The notes below the pieces were generated by a model. It saw only the letters and a list, made by a program, of their open reading frames with translations, did no database searches and was not told where the DNA came from. Of a stretch of DNA of 64,000 bases, positions 36,615 to 45,896 are shown piece by piece; the first letter of the stretch is position 1, and every line of letters starts with the position of its first letter. Made by a program: the position numbers and the translations under genes. The DNA lies in contig NZ_JACOIK010000005.1 of NCBI RefSeq assembly GCF_014692515.1, forward strand, positions 300,021 through 364,020, given 5' to 3'. This stretch comes from Sphingobacterium micropteri. Lineage in GTDB: Bacteria > Bacteroidota > Bacteroidia > Sphingobacteriales > Sphingobacteriaceae.

Positions 36615-38603
36615 TTAAAAATTAAATTTCAAGGCCGTGAAGATATTGCGCCCCATTCTCGGGATATTGCCCCAATCTGCGTATGTACTGTAATACGCGT
36701 TGAATAAATTTTCTGCGCCGACCTGCAAAACCGCTTTATAATTTTTGAAGTTAAACGTATAATCGGCGGAGGCATTCCAAATCTGATAAGCCGGAGTGAG
36801 GTCCTCGCCATATTCCGGACTGTAATTATCCTGTGCAAAATCACCATGCAAAGACGTTTGAATGCCGAATTTATGATGCATAAAATGAAGGGATGTTTGA
36901 TAGGTCAACGGACGGATGAAAGGTAGATTCCCCTGTTGATCGTCTGTTGCCCGGGCATAGCTAAGGGTGCCTTTCCAATGCAGATGTTGCAGGATATCGT
37001 AGTTGGCATTCAAAGCCATGTTGAAAAGTTTAGCATAATTCAACGAGGTGTAGCCTTTCACACCGACCGATTGGTAGTTCATCGGGCTTCCCAAACTCAA
37101 GATTTTTCCAACGATATAATTTTGGATATGAAAGTAGTTTGCTTTAACTTCAATACCCATTCCGTCCTTTTTAAATCCTGTGCTCGCATTGACTTCATAG
37201 GATATTTCATTCTTCAGGTCGGGGTTCCCAATATAATCGTATCGGTCGAAGCTGTTATATATATAGTAACCATATCCTTCCGAAACAGATGGTGCTCTAT
37301 GTCCGTAGCCCGCTCCCACGGAAAAATCAAACTGCTGGATATTTAACTGATAACTGGTATGCAAAGCTGGCAATATCCTGTTTTTTTCCTGCGGCGTGCC
37401 GGGATAGAAAATCCAGTTAAACTCTACATATTTGGAATGGTTGTAGTTCCACCCCAGCGATCCACCGAAATTTAATCGGCTGACTTCTGAAAAGTCCCAA
37501 GAATTATTTATTGACAAGCCGGTGAAACGCGTGGTAACCCAAGGCCAGCTGTATGCAAACATAGTTTTATTGCTCCGGTCTTGCGGATACATAGTCATTT
37601 CCGCAATAGAAAGATTATCATAAGCATTTAACTGAATCTCTGCGCTATAAGCATGTCGTTTTAAATTCGCACGCGAAACCAGTCCGTAAGTAGTACTCCA
37701 GCCTGGCATATCCATATGGACTAAATTTTCAGGCCGTTTCGTATCGTCCATATAATGTTCCATCGTATTGAAATATAGCTTGGTATCCCAGACGCGTACA
37801 ATTCCCTCTTCAAACAATTGTTTATAAGCGGCTGACGTGATCAATGCACGGGAAAGCCATAAATCCATGGGGAGGGCCGGAAAGCCGACATCCTCTGCTT
37901 TGTCATATATAGCATCTACCCGAACGGAGGAAAGCGGCCCCGTTTTATAGGCTAGTCCTAACGAAGTATTAAATTTGCGGTATTGCGAGTGATTTACTTC
38001 AGTGTTGTTTCCGTCAGAATAGTTGCCTGCTTTCCGGAAAGCAACACTTCCATCCGCTACAAACTTATCGCTTGAATAAGACAGGTTCCCTAGGTTGAAA
38101 AACTGTTTGTTATTAGTCTCAAAACCAGTTTGATAACCGCCACTCCATGTTTTTTCCATCCCGAATGGGGTACTTTTTCTTTTCAGATCGATGCTTCCCG
38201 CAACCGTAGCGCCATGTATACTTCCTTCTTGACCCGATGTAATATCGATTGTGGAAAGGTTGTTACTTTCTACATATGAGGTGACGGGATCCATTTTATC
38301 TGTACATGCACCGAAAACATGCATCCCATCGATCGTAATGGTAGAGCGTTCCGTACTCATGTTATTCAGTAAGGGCTCCCATGCGTATGCTCCGCGTTTG
38401 ATGAAACTGATATTGTCAGAAGAGGCTAAAAATTCATCTACCGAAACCGCCATCTTCATTTCGTTTTCTATTTTTTTCTTAGCAGTGGCGATAACTTTCA
38501 CTTCTTCAATTTGCTGAATACTATCACGCTGGGTATGCATATGTTGTGCTTTAGCATTCATTCCAAGAAAAAGAATTCCAAAAATAATATGTAGCTTCTT
38601 CAT
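36615..38603 (-). CDS. TonB-dependent receptor of the copper locus
   Basis: 662 residues from ATG 38603, giving signal peptide LHIIFGILFLGMNAKAQ; the longer frame to 38636 runs into the upstream gene. Plug motifs: EEVKVIATAKKK, STITIDGMHVFGACTDKMDP, IDITSGQEGSIHGATVAGSIDL, then a barrel ending in FTALKFNF. It lacks the carboxypeptidase-like N-domain of the other receptors here. The neighbours (MbnP, MbnH, YtkA-like protein) suggest it imports copper or a copper chelate. It begins 4 bases after the YtkA-like gene. Confidence 0.85.
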   Translation of the reverse strand: MKKLHIIFGILFLGMNAKAQHMHTQRDSIQQIEEVKVIATAKKKIENEMKMAVSVDEFLASSDNISFIKRGAYAWEPLLNNMSTERSTITIDGMHVFGACTDKMDPVTSYVESNNLSTIDITSGQEGSIHGATVAGSIDLKRKSTPFGMEKTWSGGYQTGFETNNKQFFNLGNLSYSSDKFVADGSVAFRKAGNYSDGNNTEVNHSQYRKFNTSLGLAYKTGPLSSVRVDAIYDKAEDVGFPALPMDLWLSRALITSAAYKQLFEEGIVRVWDTKLYFNTMEHYMDDTKRPENLVHMDMPGWSTTYGLVSRANLKRHAYSAEIQLNAYDNLSIAEMTMYPQDRSNKTMFAYSWPWVTTRFTGLSINNSWDFSEVSRLNFGGSLGWNYNHSKYVEFNWIFYPGTPQEKNRILPALHTSYQLNIQQFDFSVGAGYGHRAPSVSEGYGYYIYNSFDRYDYIGNPDLKNEISYEVNASTGFKKDGMGIEVKANYFHIQNYIVGKILSLGSPMNYQSVGVKGYTSLNYAKLFNMALNANYDILQHLHWKGTLSYARATDDQQGNLPFIRPLTYQTSLHFMHHKFGIQTSLHGDFAQDNYSPEYGEDLTPAYQIWNASADYTFNFKNYKAVLQVGAENLFNAYYSTYADWGNIPRMGRNIFTALKFNF

Positions 38604-38607
38604 AAAT

Positions 38608-39534
38608 CTAGAATAGAATGTCAATATGCAGTTCACTTTTTAGACCCTCGACTCCTGGCGTAAAATCTGTAGGTACTTCGGTACCTTTGATAATATTTCC
38701 GCTTTGATCCAGCATGATGAAATTCAATGTCCAGTTTCCGGTCATCGTGTAATTGACCACGCCATGGTACAGACCGTCGTTTTGTGGTGTTAAATCTTTA
38801 TTGTTGGGTGACGAATGATTGCCCATAGAGGGTTCTGGCATCCGGGGATCTAGCTTTAAAGTATAATCATTTACTTCAGTGTAGGAAAACTTTGAAGGAT
38901 CCGGATAATCGTCGGAGGATGCAATGATCGGCTTGTTAAATTTGTAAATTCCCGCAATCAAATTATTTTCGCCGACCTTCGGTTTTTGTGGAGACACCAA
39001 TGCGATAACGTATTGGTCATTGTCTTTTCCCGTAAATGTAGCCATATTCAGATTTTTGTTAGTCTGTTGTTGAACAGTGATGGCTTGTCGCATAGTGTGG
39101 AGTTGATTATCAATGGTGAAGTCGATATAAAGCTCCCATTGTTCGTCCAGACTACTTTCATGCGTAAATACGACATACCCCGAAAAATAGTTTTCCGCTG
39201 TTATATAAGCCAAATCGTATTGATGAGGGCAGGAAGTATTGTTTTCCTCCCGATCTGTTCTGATGGGGAGGAAGGTAGCGGAAGAAGCCGTTTTTTTTTC
39301 GTTCGTTTGGCTATCCGTAATCTTTAAACGGATTTCATTGTAGCCCTTATAGAACGTTCCATTTAATGCTTCAATGCTGATGTCATAATCTCCGTTATGG
39401 ATATGAATAGCTTCCTTAAATTCATCGTATGTTGGAACGACGACATCTATTTCTGCTTCGTAATCCGTTTTTTCTTTTGTACAGGACAATATCGCAAAGC
39501 ATGCTGCGGCAAGAAAAAATAGTTTTCTTCTCAT
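38608..39534 (-). CDS. YtkA-like-domain lipoprotein
   Basis: 308 residues from ATG 39534 (an upstream TTG at 39546 is less likely), lipoprotein signal (CFAILSCTKEK). The C-terminal domain fits the copper-linked YtkA-like pattern: DPRMPEPSMGNHSS with Met and His as soft-metal ligands, followed by DGLYHGVVNYTMTGNWTLNF. The middle part is beta-rich without a recognised domain. It is first of the main block in the copper operon, directly before the receptor. Role presumed: periplasmic copper binding. Confidence 0.75.
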   Translation of the reverse strand: MRRKLFFLAAACFAILSCTKEKTDYEAEIDVVVPTYDEFKEAIHIHNGDYDISIEALNGTFYKGYNEIRLKITDSQTNEKKTASSATFLPIRTDREENNTSCPHQYDLAYITAENYFSGYVVFTHESSLDEQWELYIDFTIDNQLHTMRQAITVQQQTNKNLNMATFTGKDNDQYVIALVSPQKPKVGENNLIAGIYKFNKPIIASSDDYPDPSKFSYTEVNDYTLKLDPRMPEPSMGNHSSPNNKDLTPQNDGLYHGVVNYTMTGNWTLNFIMLDQSGNIIKGTEVPTDFTPGVEGLKSELHIDILF

Positions 39535-39643
39535 TATTATTGACAATTGTTTCGTTAAAGTGATTGAAATCCAGTAGCCTGTTATTAAACTGACATGTCA
39601 AGAATAGGAACCAACATTGTTATATGGGCTGGATAAGGTATTC

Positions 39644-39675
39644 CCAATTATCATCATATATAAAATGATAATTGG
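39644..39675. repeat. Perfect inverted repeat between copper genes
   Basis: Two 11-base arms (CCAATTATCAT and ATGATAATTGG) around a 10-base centre, in the 213-base gap between the YtkA-like gene and the small Cys-rich gene. The T-run follows on the plus strand, where no gene ends, so a terminator role is doubtful. It may be an operator or an mRNA-stabilising stem for the minus-strand transcript. Confidence 0.5.
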
Positions 39676-39759
39676 TTTTCGTCTCAGCTAAGAAATCAAT
39701 TGTATCCAAATAACAAGTAGCTTCAGGTTGATGTCAGGGCTACGTTTCATTGTTTTGGA

Positions 39760-40128
39760 TTAGCTAATTGGGGGATGGAATACAGAGGTGTTGTAGTTAA
39801 ATAGGTAATCAATCAGATAAGGTGAAAAATGGTTTGGGCCGATTTCTTCTTTCGGCTGATACATCGTATGTATGGTGCTCTCTTTATGCAGATAGAGTGC
39901 ATTATATTCATATACGACTAGATTCTTTTTTGTTTCTTCTTTTTCTTTTTCGCTTATTTTCTGCATCAATACACATTGACCATCACAGTGAAGCTGTGGT
40001 CGGTCCTTGTTTACACACTTTGCGAGATAATCGGGTAGATGTATCTGATATTCCATAGTCATAATACTGCGATAGAATGATTGCAGTGTCAAAGCGAGTA
40101 ATAGAATATAGGTACAAAAACGTATCAA
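39760..40128 (-). CDS. Small Cys/His membrane-anchored protein of the copper locus
   Basis: 122 residues with TTG start; the first 20 residues are a signal or membrane anchor (FCTYILLLALTLQSFY). A motif KCVNKDRPQLHCDGQCVLMQKI carries three Cys, a His and a Met, a plausible copper site. His residues recur at the C-terminus. I recognise a recurring unnamed Bacteroidota family that lies before copper receptors. A TATCTTTG element on the minus strand (40154-40161) with an 18-base or so leader to the start is a candidate promoter. Confidence 0.65.
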   Translation of the reverse strand: MIRFCTYILLLALTLQSFYRSIMTMEYQIHLPDYLAKCVNKDRPQLHCDGQCVLMQKISEKEKEETKKNLVVYEYNALYLHKESTIHTMYQPKEEIGPNHFSPYLIDYLFNYNTSVFHPPIS

Positions 40129-40320
40129 ACCTTTTTTTCTTAATGGATCTCAACAAAGATACGGAAAGAATATCTTCTAGAAATGATAAACATCACTTTT
40201 GTGAATTATTTACCCTTTTTTCTAGCGAACTATTCACTGTATTACGCTATCTATTTATTACGTACCAAGGGTTGAGATTTTTGGGAGTGGATCTAGATTA
40301 ACACGGATATAAAAATAAAA

Positions 40321-40372
40321 GCAATAAAGTTGCTTTTGATGTTTGCGTGTTTTATATTTGCATCTTTGTTGC
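40321..40372 (+). promoter_or_regulatory. Promoter with two candidate Zur boxes (GCAA-N5-TTGC)
   Basis: The -33 element TTGC (40330-40333) and -7 element TATATTTG (40353-40360) are exactly 19 bases apart. A palindrome GCAATAAAGTTGC (40321-40333) covers the -33 element, and a related one, GCATCTTTGTTGC (40360-40372), begins at the last base of the -7 element. Both continue into TTTT. This suits repression by a Zur-type protein bound at both sites. The regulator match is inferred from the Fur-family gene in the same locus. Confidence 0.65.
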
Positions 40373-40401
40373 TTTTAATGAGCTAATAGGAACGCGAATT
40401 G

Positions 40402-42822
40402 ATGAAGTATAACATTATCTGCTTGTTTAACGTATTATTAACGACATTTATTTACGCACAGGAAAAAGAATGTACGCTTTCAGGTGTGATAATTGATGTT
40501 GATTGCAAGACTTTGCCTAATGTAGCGATCACAATCGATACATTAAGACATTCCTCGAAATCGGACCATACAGGAAAGTTTTCAATAGCTGGTTTACCTC
40601 AGGGTAAATATGTCGTCGTACTCAGTCATGTAGGTTATATACCGGAAGAGAGAACAATAACGATTGAAAGTACCCCAATTGATTTGGGAATTATCGTTAT
40701 GAAGAAGACCAATTATGCGATAAAACAAGTTGATGTCCTGGGAGAGATTTACGCCACTACGCCTGCCGGTGCGCTGAATAAAGAGCTTGTCGATCAGCAG
40801 TATATCCATCGGCATCTGGGTGGAAGCTTAATGCAGACACTTTCACGACTTCCAGGGATAAGCAATATCGGTATCGGATCTGGACAGTCAAAACCTTTGA
40901 TCCGAGGTCTCGGTTTCAACCGCGTCGTAGTCGTAGAAAAGGGCGTCAAACATGAAGGACAGCAATGGGGCGCCGATCATGGACTGGAAATCGACCAATT
41001 TGCTGCCAGAAATATCGAAGTGATCAAAGGGGCGGCGTCTTTCCTGTATGGCTCCGATGCTATCGGCGGTGTCATTGATATAAAGCCAGAGCCTTTGTCC
41101 GAAAAGGAATCGCTTTCGGGATCCCTGAACCTCATCGGCAAATCGAATAACGACCTCTACGGTGTGTCTGCAAATGCACAGGGTAGGACAGAAAACTGGA
41201 TCTATGGAGGAAGGGTTACCTATCAGCGTTATGGCGATTATCGGGTTCCAACGGATACCGTGCATGTTTATGACTATCCGGTGCGCCTTCACAAAAATAA
41301 GGCTCGGAATACGGCCGGAAAAGAACTGAACCTCCACTTCAATGGAGGGTATGCTACCGAAAATTTCGAGACTATTTTCTATATCAGCAACAATTCGAAC
41401 AGAAGTGGTTTCTTTGCTAATGCCCATGGACTCGAACCGAGAAGAGTCGATACCGAACTGCACGATACCTCCAGCCGGGATATGCAAATGCCGTATCAAC
41501 AGGTGAACCACTTCAAGGTTATCAACCGAAGTTCCTTAACGATAGGTTTCCATCGTATAGAAATGGAAGCCGGATTTCAGCATAATTTCCGTCAGGAATA
41601 CAGCAAATATGTAAATCATGGCTACATGCCACCTGTATATCCGGACAGCATGAAAATGCCTTCAGACCTTGAACGGCAATATGACAAAAGGGTTTATTCT
41701 TTGAATCTTCGTGACAGGTTTTCCGTAGGACAGCACACTTTTGTAGCCGGAATCAATGGTGAGTACCAGCATAACCGGATTGACGGATGGAGTTTCCTCA
41801 TTCCCGGTTTTAATCAACTTTCGGCCGGCGCTTTTCTATATGACCGATACCGGTTAAATGACAAAGTTTCGCTGTATGGAGGCTTACGATATGATTATAG
41901 CCATATCGAAACCATAAAATATACAGACTGGTTTCCGTCTGTCGTTTCAGACGAGAACGGCAACTCGGAAACTGCATATCTCACGCGGGCCGCTAATCTT
42001 CAGCGCACCTTTAACAGCTTGGTTTGGTCTTTGGGAGCCACATACAATGAAGGAGATTTTTCAATGAAGGCCAATGTTGGTAAAAGTTTCCGCGTACCGA
42101 TAGCCAAAGAACTGGCTGCAAACGGTGTCAACTATCATTATTTCAGTTACGAACTTGGGGATCCGGCGCTATCGCCCGAACAATCGTATCAATTCGATGC
42201 GGGACTCAGCTACAGCAAAGAAAAACTCAGTTTAGAACTGAATCCTTTCTATAACTACTTTAGTAACTATATATACTTAAACCCCACGCCCCGCCACGAC
42301 CATTTTTATGGAGCCGGGAACCAGATTTTTGGATATACACAAAGTCGGGTACAACGCTATGGCGGAGAGATCAAAATAGGTTACCGGCTCTCGGAAGTCT
42401 TCCGTACAGAGCTGCTCGCCGAATACGTAAAAGCTGAGCAACTCTCGGGGAGCAAGAAAGGCTATCCATTACCATTCTCGCCGCCGGCCTCCTTCCTCGC
42501 CAATATGAGCTGGCAACCGAATACGGGTTCCCTAAAGAATTCTTACTTCTCTGTTGATTTGCGGTTGGTGGCTCCGCAGAACGAAATCGTTCCTCCGGAA
42601 AAGAAAACGCCGGGATATGAACTTGTAAACGTTCAGGTTGGTCATCCATTGATGATCTATGGTAGACCTATACAGATAAATCTGCAGGTGCAGAATCTCT
42701 TTGATACCAAATATCTGGACCATACCAGTTTCTATAGGCTGATAGAAATGCCCGAAGTAGGAAGAAACATTGTGCTTTCGCTGTCTGTACCCTTTGACTT
42801 CTCCCGTAAAAGAAAATCATAA
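40402..42822 (+). CDS. TonB-dependent receptor of the zinc locus (ZnuD-like)
   Basis: 806 residues from ATG 40402 (the TTG at 40399 is just upstream). Signal peptide, CarboxypepD_reg-like domain (LSGVIIDVDCKTLPNVAITI), plug with LMQTLSRLPGISNIGIGSGQSKPLIRG (in two parts) and IEVIKGAASFLYGSDAIGGVI, barrel with HDTSSRDM and long His-containing loops. ZnuD-type receptors import zinc under limitation. The first 110 codons look more AT-rich by eye than the rest, hinting at a mosaic. It heads an operon with three lipoproteins. Confidence 0.85.
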   Translation: MKYNIICLFNVLLTTFIYAQEKECTLSGVIIDVDCKTLPNVAITIDTLRHSSKSDHTGKFSIAGLPQGKYVVVLSHVGYIPEERTITIESTPIDLGIIVMKKTNYAIKQVDVLGEIYATTPAGALNKELVDQQYIHRHLGGSLMQTLSRLPGISNIGIGSGQSKPLIRGLGFNRVVVVEKGVKHEGQQWGADHGLEIDQFAARNIEVIKGAASFLYGSDAIGGVIDIKPEPLSEKESLSGSLNLIGKSNNDLYGVSANAQGRTENWIYGGRVTYQRYGDYRVPTDTVHVYDYPVRLHKNKARNTAGKELNLHFNGGYATENFETIFYISNNSNRSGFFANAHGLEPRRVDTELHDTSSRDMQMPYQQVNHFKVINRSSLTIGFHRIEMEAGFQHNFRQEYSKYVNHGYMPPVYPDSMKMPSDLERQYDKRVYSLNLRDRFSVGQHTFVAGINGEYQHNRIDGWSFLIPGFNQLSAGAFLYDRYRLNDKVSLYGGLRYDYSHIETIKYTDWFPSVVSDENGNSETAYLTRAANLQRTFNSLVWSLGATYNEGDFSMKANVGKSFRVPIAKELAANGVNYHYFSYELGDPALSPEQSYQFDAGLSYSKEKLSLELNPFYNYFSNYIYLNPTPRHDHFYGAGNQIFGYTQSRVQRYGGEIKIGYRLSEVFRTELLAEYVKAEQLSGSKKGYPLPFSPPASFLANMSWQPNTGSLKNSYFSVDLRLVAPQNEIVPPEKKTPGYELVNVQVGHPLMIYGRPIQINLQVQNLFDTKYLDHTSFYRLIEMPEVGRNIVLSLSVPFDFSRKRKS

Positions 42823-42878
42823 CGATGACTATAACATGTTAAATAAAATAAATCGTGAAAAAAATAAAAATTAGATAT

Positions 42879-43577
42879 ATGAAACCATTTAAAAAACTAT
42901 GCTTATTTATTCTACTGGGAATTTTTTCTTTCTCTGGCTGCAAAAGCGATGATGAAATCCCGAAACCGGAACCAGAATCACCATTTGAGATTACAGATCA
43001 TTTTGTAGCAGGAACACTGACGCAAAAGAGCGGTAGTAAATATACTAGTGTGTTCTTTATCCAGTTCCTTGAAGACAATAAGGCGCTGTTCATCAATTCC
43101 AGCTCAAACAACCTCGTCGGTACATACACCTTAACCGATGACGAGTTGACATTTGAGGTGACAGGAGGCAACGAGCGTGTTGCCAGATTTACCTTAGATG
43201 AGAACAAAAAGATTACATCAGCCTATTATCGGGCATTGACGATGGAATACGATGCGACCGGACAACTTTTACCTGTGTCGGAAACCAATGAGCTTGCCGG
43301 CAAAACTTTCATGGGCGAAGAGTTCAAAATGGGGGAAGCAAGCAACAGGACCGGCGTGATATATACATTCAACAAAGCAGGTACAACCACCTATGGCTCG
43401 GGAACAACTGACGCGGCCGAAATTGACAATACTGTTAATAACTATACGTTGATCGGCGGCAACGGCTTTAAGTATGTAAGCGGAAGCAAGGTAGAACTGG
43501 GGTTTATCTCTAATAAGGAGCTGACGGTTTTCAGGGTAGACGGTCTCTATTTTTACGGTAAATACGCACAACAGTAA
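42879..43577 (+). CDS. Lipoprotein of unknown function in the zinc locus
   Basis: 232 residues from ATG 42879; the GTG at 42855 adds eight basic residues before the signal. Lipobox Cys in FSFSGCKSDDE. The body is beta-rich with a duplicated look (LVGTYTLTDDELTFEVTGG and NNYTLIGGNGFKYVSGSKVELGF), like a lipocalin-type or META-type barrel. No metal motif stands out. It lies 56 bases after the receptor and before two DUF4625 genes, so it probably belongs to zinc acquisition. Confidence 0.7.
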   Translation: MKPFKKLCLFILLGIFSFSGCKSDDEIPKPEPESPFEITDHFVAGTLTQKSGSKYTSVFFIQFLEDNKALFINSSSNNLVGTYTLTDDELTFEVTGGNERVARFTLDENKKITSAYYRALTMEYDATGQLLPVSETNELAGKTFMGEEFKMGEASNRTGVIYTFNKAGTTTYGSGTTDAAEIDNTVNNYTLIGGNGFKYVSGSKVELGFISNKELTVFRVDGLYFYGKYAQQ

Positions 43578-43645
43578 GGAAAACAGATGGAGGGCAGATT
43601 CTTAAACCGACTCTAACATAAACGGACATTGAAAATTAATAGTAT

Positions 43646-44128
43646 ATGAAAAAGAAACTAAGATTAATCGGAACAGTGGCGGCAGCCATGTGTATATTAT
43701 GGAGCTGCAAAAAGGACAACGATGAAACAACTGTCGATAATCATGCACCCGTTATTGACCTTACTGGTGATGCTTTTCCCGTTCAATGCAGCACGTTGAA
43801 GAGAGGCGGTAGTTTTATCTTTAAAACGAAATTCAGCGACAATGTTGAACTGGGTACCTACAGCATAGATATCCACCATAACTTTGATCACCACACCCAT
43901 AGCACCGAGTTCGAAGAATGTGAACTGCAACCTAAAAAAGAGCCTGTAAAACCTTTTTTGTTTATCAAGTCCTACGATATACCATCCGGTCAAAAAAATT
44001 ATGAGGCCGTACAACAGATCGAAGTACCTGCCGACATCGATCCTGGCGACTATCACTTTATGATATCCATATCCGATCATGTTGGTTGGAGTACTATAAA
44101 AGGACTGAGTATACAGATTGTGGAATAA
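43646..44128 (+). CDS. DUF4625 His-rich lipoprotein (short)
   Basis: 160 residues, lipobox Cys in CILWSCKKDND. One DUF4625 immunoglobulin-like domain with a clear His cluster (DIHHNFDHHTHSTEFEECE), a strong zinc-binding candidate, and the ending DPGDYHFMISISDHVGWST. It shares layout with the next gene and probably arose by duplication. Surface or periplasmic zinc capture is inferred from the cluster and the locus. Confidence 0.8.
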   Translation: MKKKLRLIGTVAAAMCILWSCKKDNDETTVDNHAPVIDLTGDAFPVQCSTLKRGGSFIFKTKFSDNVELGTYSIDIHHNFDHHTHSTEFEECELQPKKEPVKPFLFIKSYDIPSGQKNYEAVQQIEVPADIDPGDYHFMISISDHVGWSTIKGLSIQIVE

Positions 44129-44216
44129 CATGCTTGCTGGGGGCCGATATGTCATAACAGCTATACGAATTGAAGAAATAATATCAATAATTTATCATAA
44201 TTAAAATTAAGTTAAC

Positions 44217-45242
44217 ATGAAAAAAACAAACATTTATCTATTCTTATTCCTTTTATTAGGAATATTCGGCACATTGAGTTCCTGTAGTAAAGACGATGAT
44301 GAGATCCCTGTTGGAAAGCCCGTAATCAACCTCTCTGAAGTGGGGCTTGAAAACAGCAGAACTGCCGTTGCAGGTTCAGACTTACATCTGGAGGGAGATG
44401 TCCTGGCAGAAGGTCTGATTGCGAAGATCGATATCGAAATCCACCAGGAAGGTGGCGGGGAATACAAGATTGAAAAATCTTGGACCAGCGAGAAATATGT
44501 CGGTAAAAAAAATGCAACATTCCACGAGCATTTGGATATTCCTGATGTTGCGCCCGCTGGAGAATATCATCTGCATTTTACCGTGACGGATCAACTTGGA
44601 AACACGGCAACAGTCGAGTCTGAGTTGATTATCGAAAGTGCTGATGTACCTGTTGCCTATCAATTACAATTTATCGAATCAGCGGGTTATGCACATGGCA
44701 ATCATTTCCATGACCTGGCAGACAAAGAAGGCGCAGAAATAATTACGGTGAGTTTTGATGCGCAAGGATCAGCTATCACAGGAGGACACCTGCATTTGGA
44801 TCCTCATGGAATCTACAAAGTCGAACTGAAACAGTTTGACGATGCCGGAAACGAAGTACAGGGAAAATATATCGAAAGTGAAGACGTAGCTAAATACTAT
44901 AAGGCATTTTTAATCGGTGGAGAGTTTATACTTAATTCTACTACAGAAGATGAAAGCGGTGCAATCTTCCAGCCAAGAGAAACAAAATATGGCGACGGAA
45001 CTGACGTTAGCGGAGCAAGCGGTACCGGTACAACGGGAACGATATTCTACTTTACAGTGGGACATGCCAATGAGGGAGAGAAAGATGTTACGTATGTATT
45101 GAGAAAATTCTCGTCTGCATTAATAAAACCAACCATCACACGTGAACAGTGGAACTTGGCCGACTATGCAGCCAAATTTGCCGGCGAAGATGTTATCAAG
45201 CTTTCGTTTGAAATACATGCTGAAGAAGGACACGACCATTAA
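44217..45242 (+). CDS. DUF4625 His-rich lipoprotein (long)
   Basis: 341 residues, lipobox Cys in GTLSSCSKDDD. The N-terminal DUF4625 domain (LHLEGDVLAEGLIAKIDIEIHQEGG, EYHLHFTVTDQLGN) is followed by a second domain with GYAHGNHFHDLADKEG and GGHLHLDPHGIYKV, both His-rich, and the tail HAEEGHDH. These are plausible zinc sites. A terminator hairpin follows at 45267, so it ends the receptor operon. Confidence 0.8.
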   Translation: MKKTNIYLFLFLLLGIFGTLSSCSKDDDEIPVGKPVINLSEVGLENSRTAVAGSDLHLEGDVLAEGLIAKIDIEIHQEGGGEYKIEKSWTSEKYVGKKNATFHEHLDIPDVAPAGEYHLHFTVTDQLGNTATVESELIIESADVPVAYQLQFIESAGYAHGNHFHDLADKEGAEIITVSFDAQGSAITGGHLHLDPHGIYKVELKQFDDAGNEVQGKYIESEDVAKYYKAFLIGGEFILNSTTEDESGAIFQPRETKYGDGTDVSGASGTGTTGTIFYFTVGHANEGEKDVTYVLRKFSSALIKPTITREQWNLADYAAKFAGEDVIKLSFEIHAEEGHDH

Positions 45243-45266
45243 CAGTCCTTATCACATGGCAGGAAG

Positions 45267-45298
45267 GAATCGGACATTTTTTGTCCGATTCTTTTTTT
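45267..45298 (+). terminator. Rho-independent terminator of the zinc-receptor operon
   Basis: A perfect 10-bp stem (GAATCGGACA and TGTCCGATTC), 5-base loop, then seven T. It lies 24 bases after the last DUF4625 stop. Confidence 0.9.
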
Positions 45299-45307
45299 AT
45301 CAGGTAA

Positions 45308-45796
45308 TTACATGATGACGGCGTCTGTGACCCATATTTCTAACCGATTCCTTTCCTTTCGATTCAGAACAGTTTTTCCTTTTATGGTCACGGGGCGCTC
45401 AGACATCTTTTCCTTTTTGCTATCGGAAAGGATGACCTCTACCATGGCAGGAATCCCGTTCTGCCCGCAGAACATACACTGCTGGATCGGTAAAACGGAT
45501 AACATGAAAGTATTATGCCGAAAACCGGACGTGATCGGGATCATGTAGCCCTGTAGTTCCACGGTCTTACCGTCCAATGCGGCCAAGGGTGGAGGGAAAT
45601 GCGGTGTGTAGACCGTTTTGCCGTTTTCTTTGGTCACTTTATACATCAGCATATCAAACGTCTCTCATACTTTGTTCATTAACGGCTTGTGATCCTCCAG
45701 ATGCTGCATTTCAGCAGATTTCTGCTGGGTCTTCGCGTGACCCGGCCAAGCTACAAAAGCTACGAAAAACATCAAGATCAGTAGTTTATTTAACAT
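45308..45796 (-). pseudogene. Exported metal-locus protein interrupted by an in-frame TGA
   Basis: From ATG 45796 the frame gives a signal peptide (LLILMFFVAFVAWPGHA) and continues to codon 43, then TGA (45665-45667). It carries on in the same frame as ETFDMLMYKVTKENGK to LDGKTVELQGYMIPI, LSVLPIQQCMFCGQNG and the end at 45308. The two parts clearly belong to one 162-residue protein. TGG (Trp) to TGA is the likely change. The family resembles DUF3299-like exported proteins with a CxxC motif, a tentative call. Re-initiation at Met 45652 would lose the signal peptide. Confidence 0.75.
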
Positions 45797-45820
45797 ATCT
45801 GGATACAACTAAGTGAAAGA

Positions 45821-45878
45821 CAAATATAAATATATTAATGCAACATTATTGCGTTTATGGTTTTTATTCGTATTTTTG
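45821..45878. promoter_or_regulatory. Divergent promoters around a Zur-like box
   Basis: A palindrome GCAACATTATTGC at 45840-45852 matches the boxes at 40321 and 40360. For the plus strand, its TTGC is the -33 element, 18 bases before TATTTTTG (45871-45878). For the minus strand, TATATTTG (reverse of 45821-45828) lies 11 bases from the box. One protein bound here could silence both directions. It also shows that the small plus-strand gene starts at 45897, not 45813. Confidence 0.65.
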
Positions 45879-45896
45879 ATTCAAAATGAAAGAACA

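Noticed and set aside
45813..45896. N-terminal extension of the small zinc-locus protein
   Set aside because: The promoter and Zur-like box lie inside this stretch, so translation must start at 45897.
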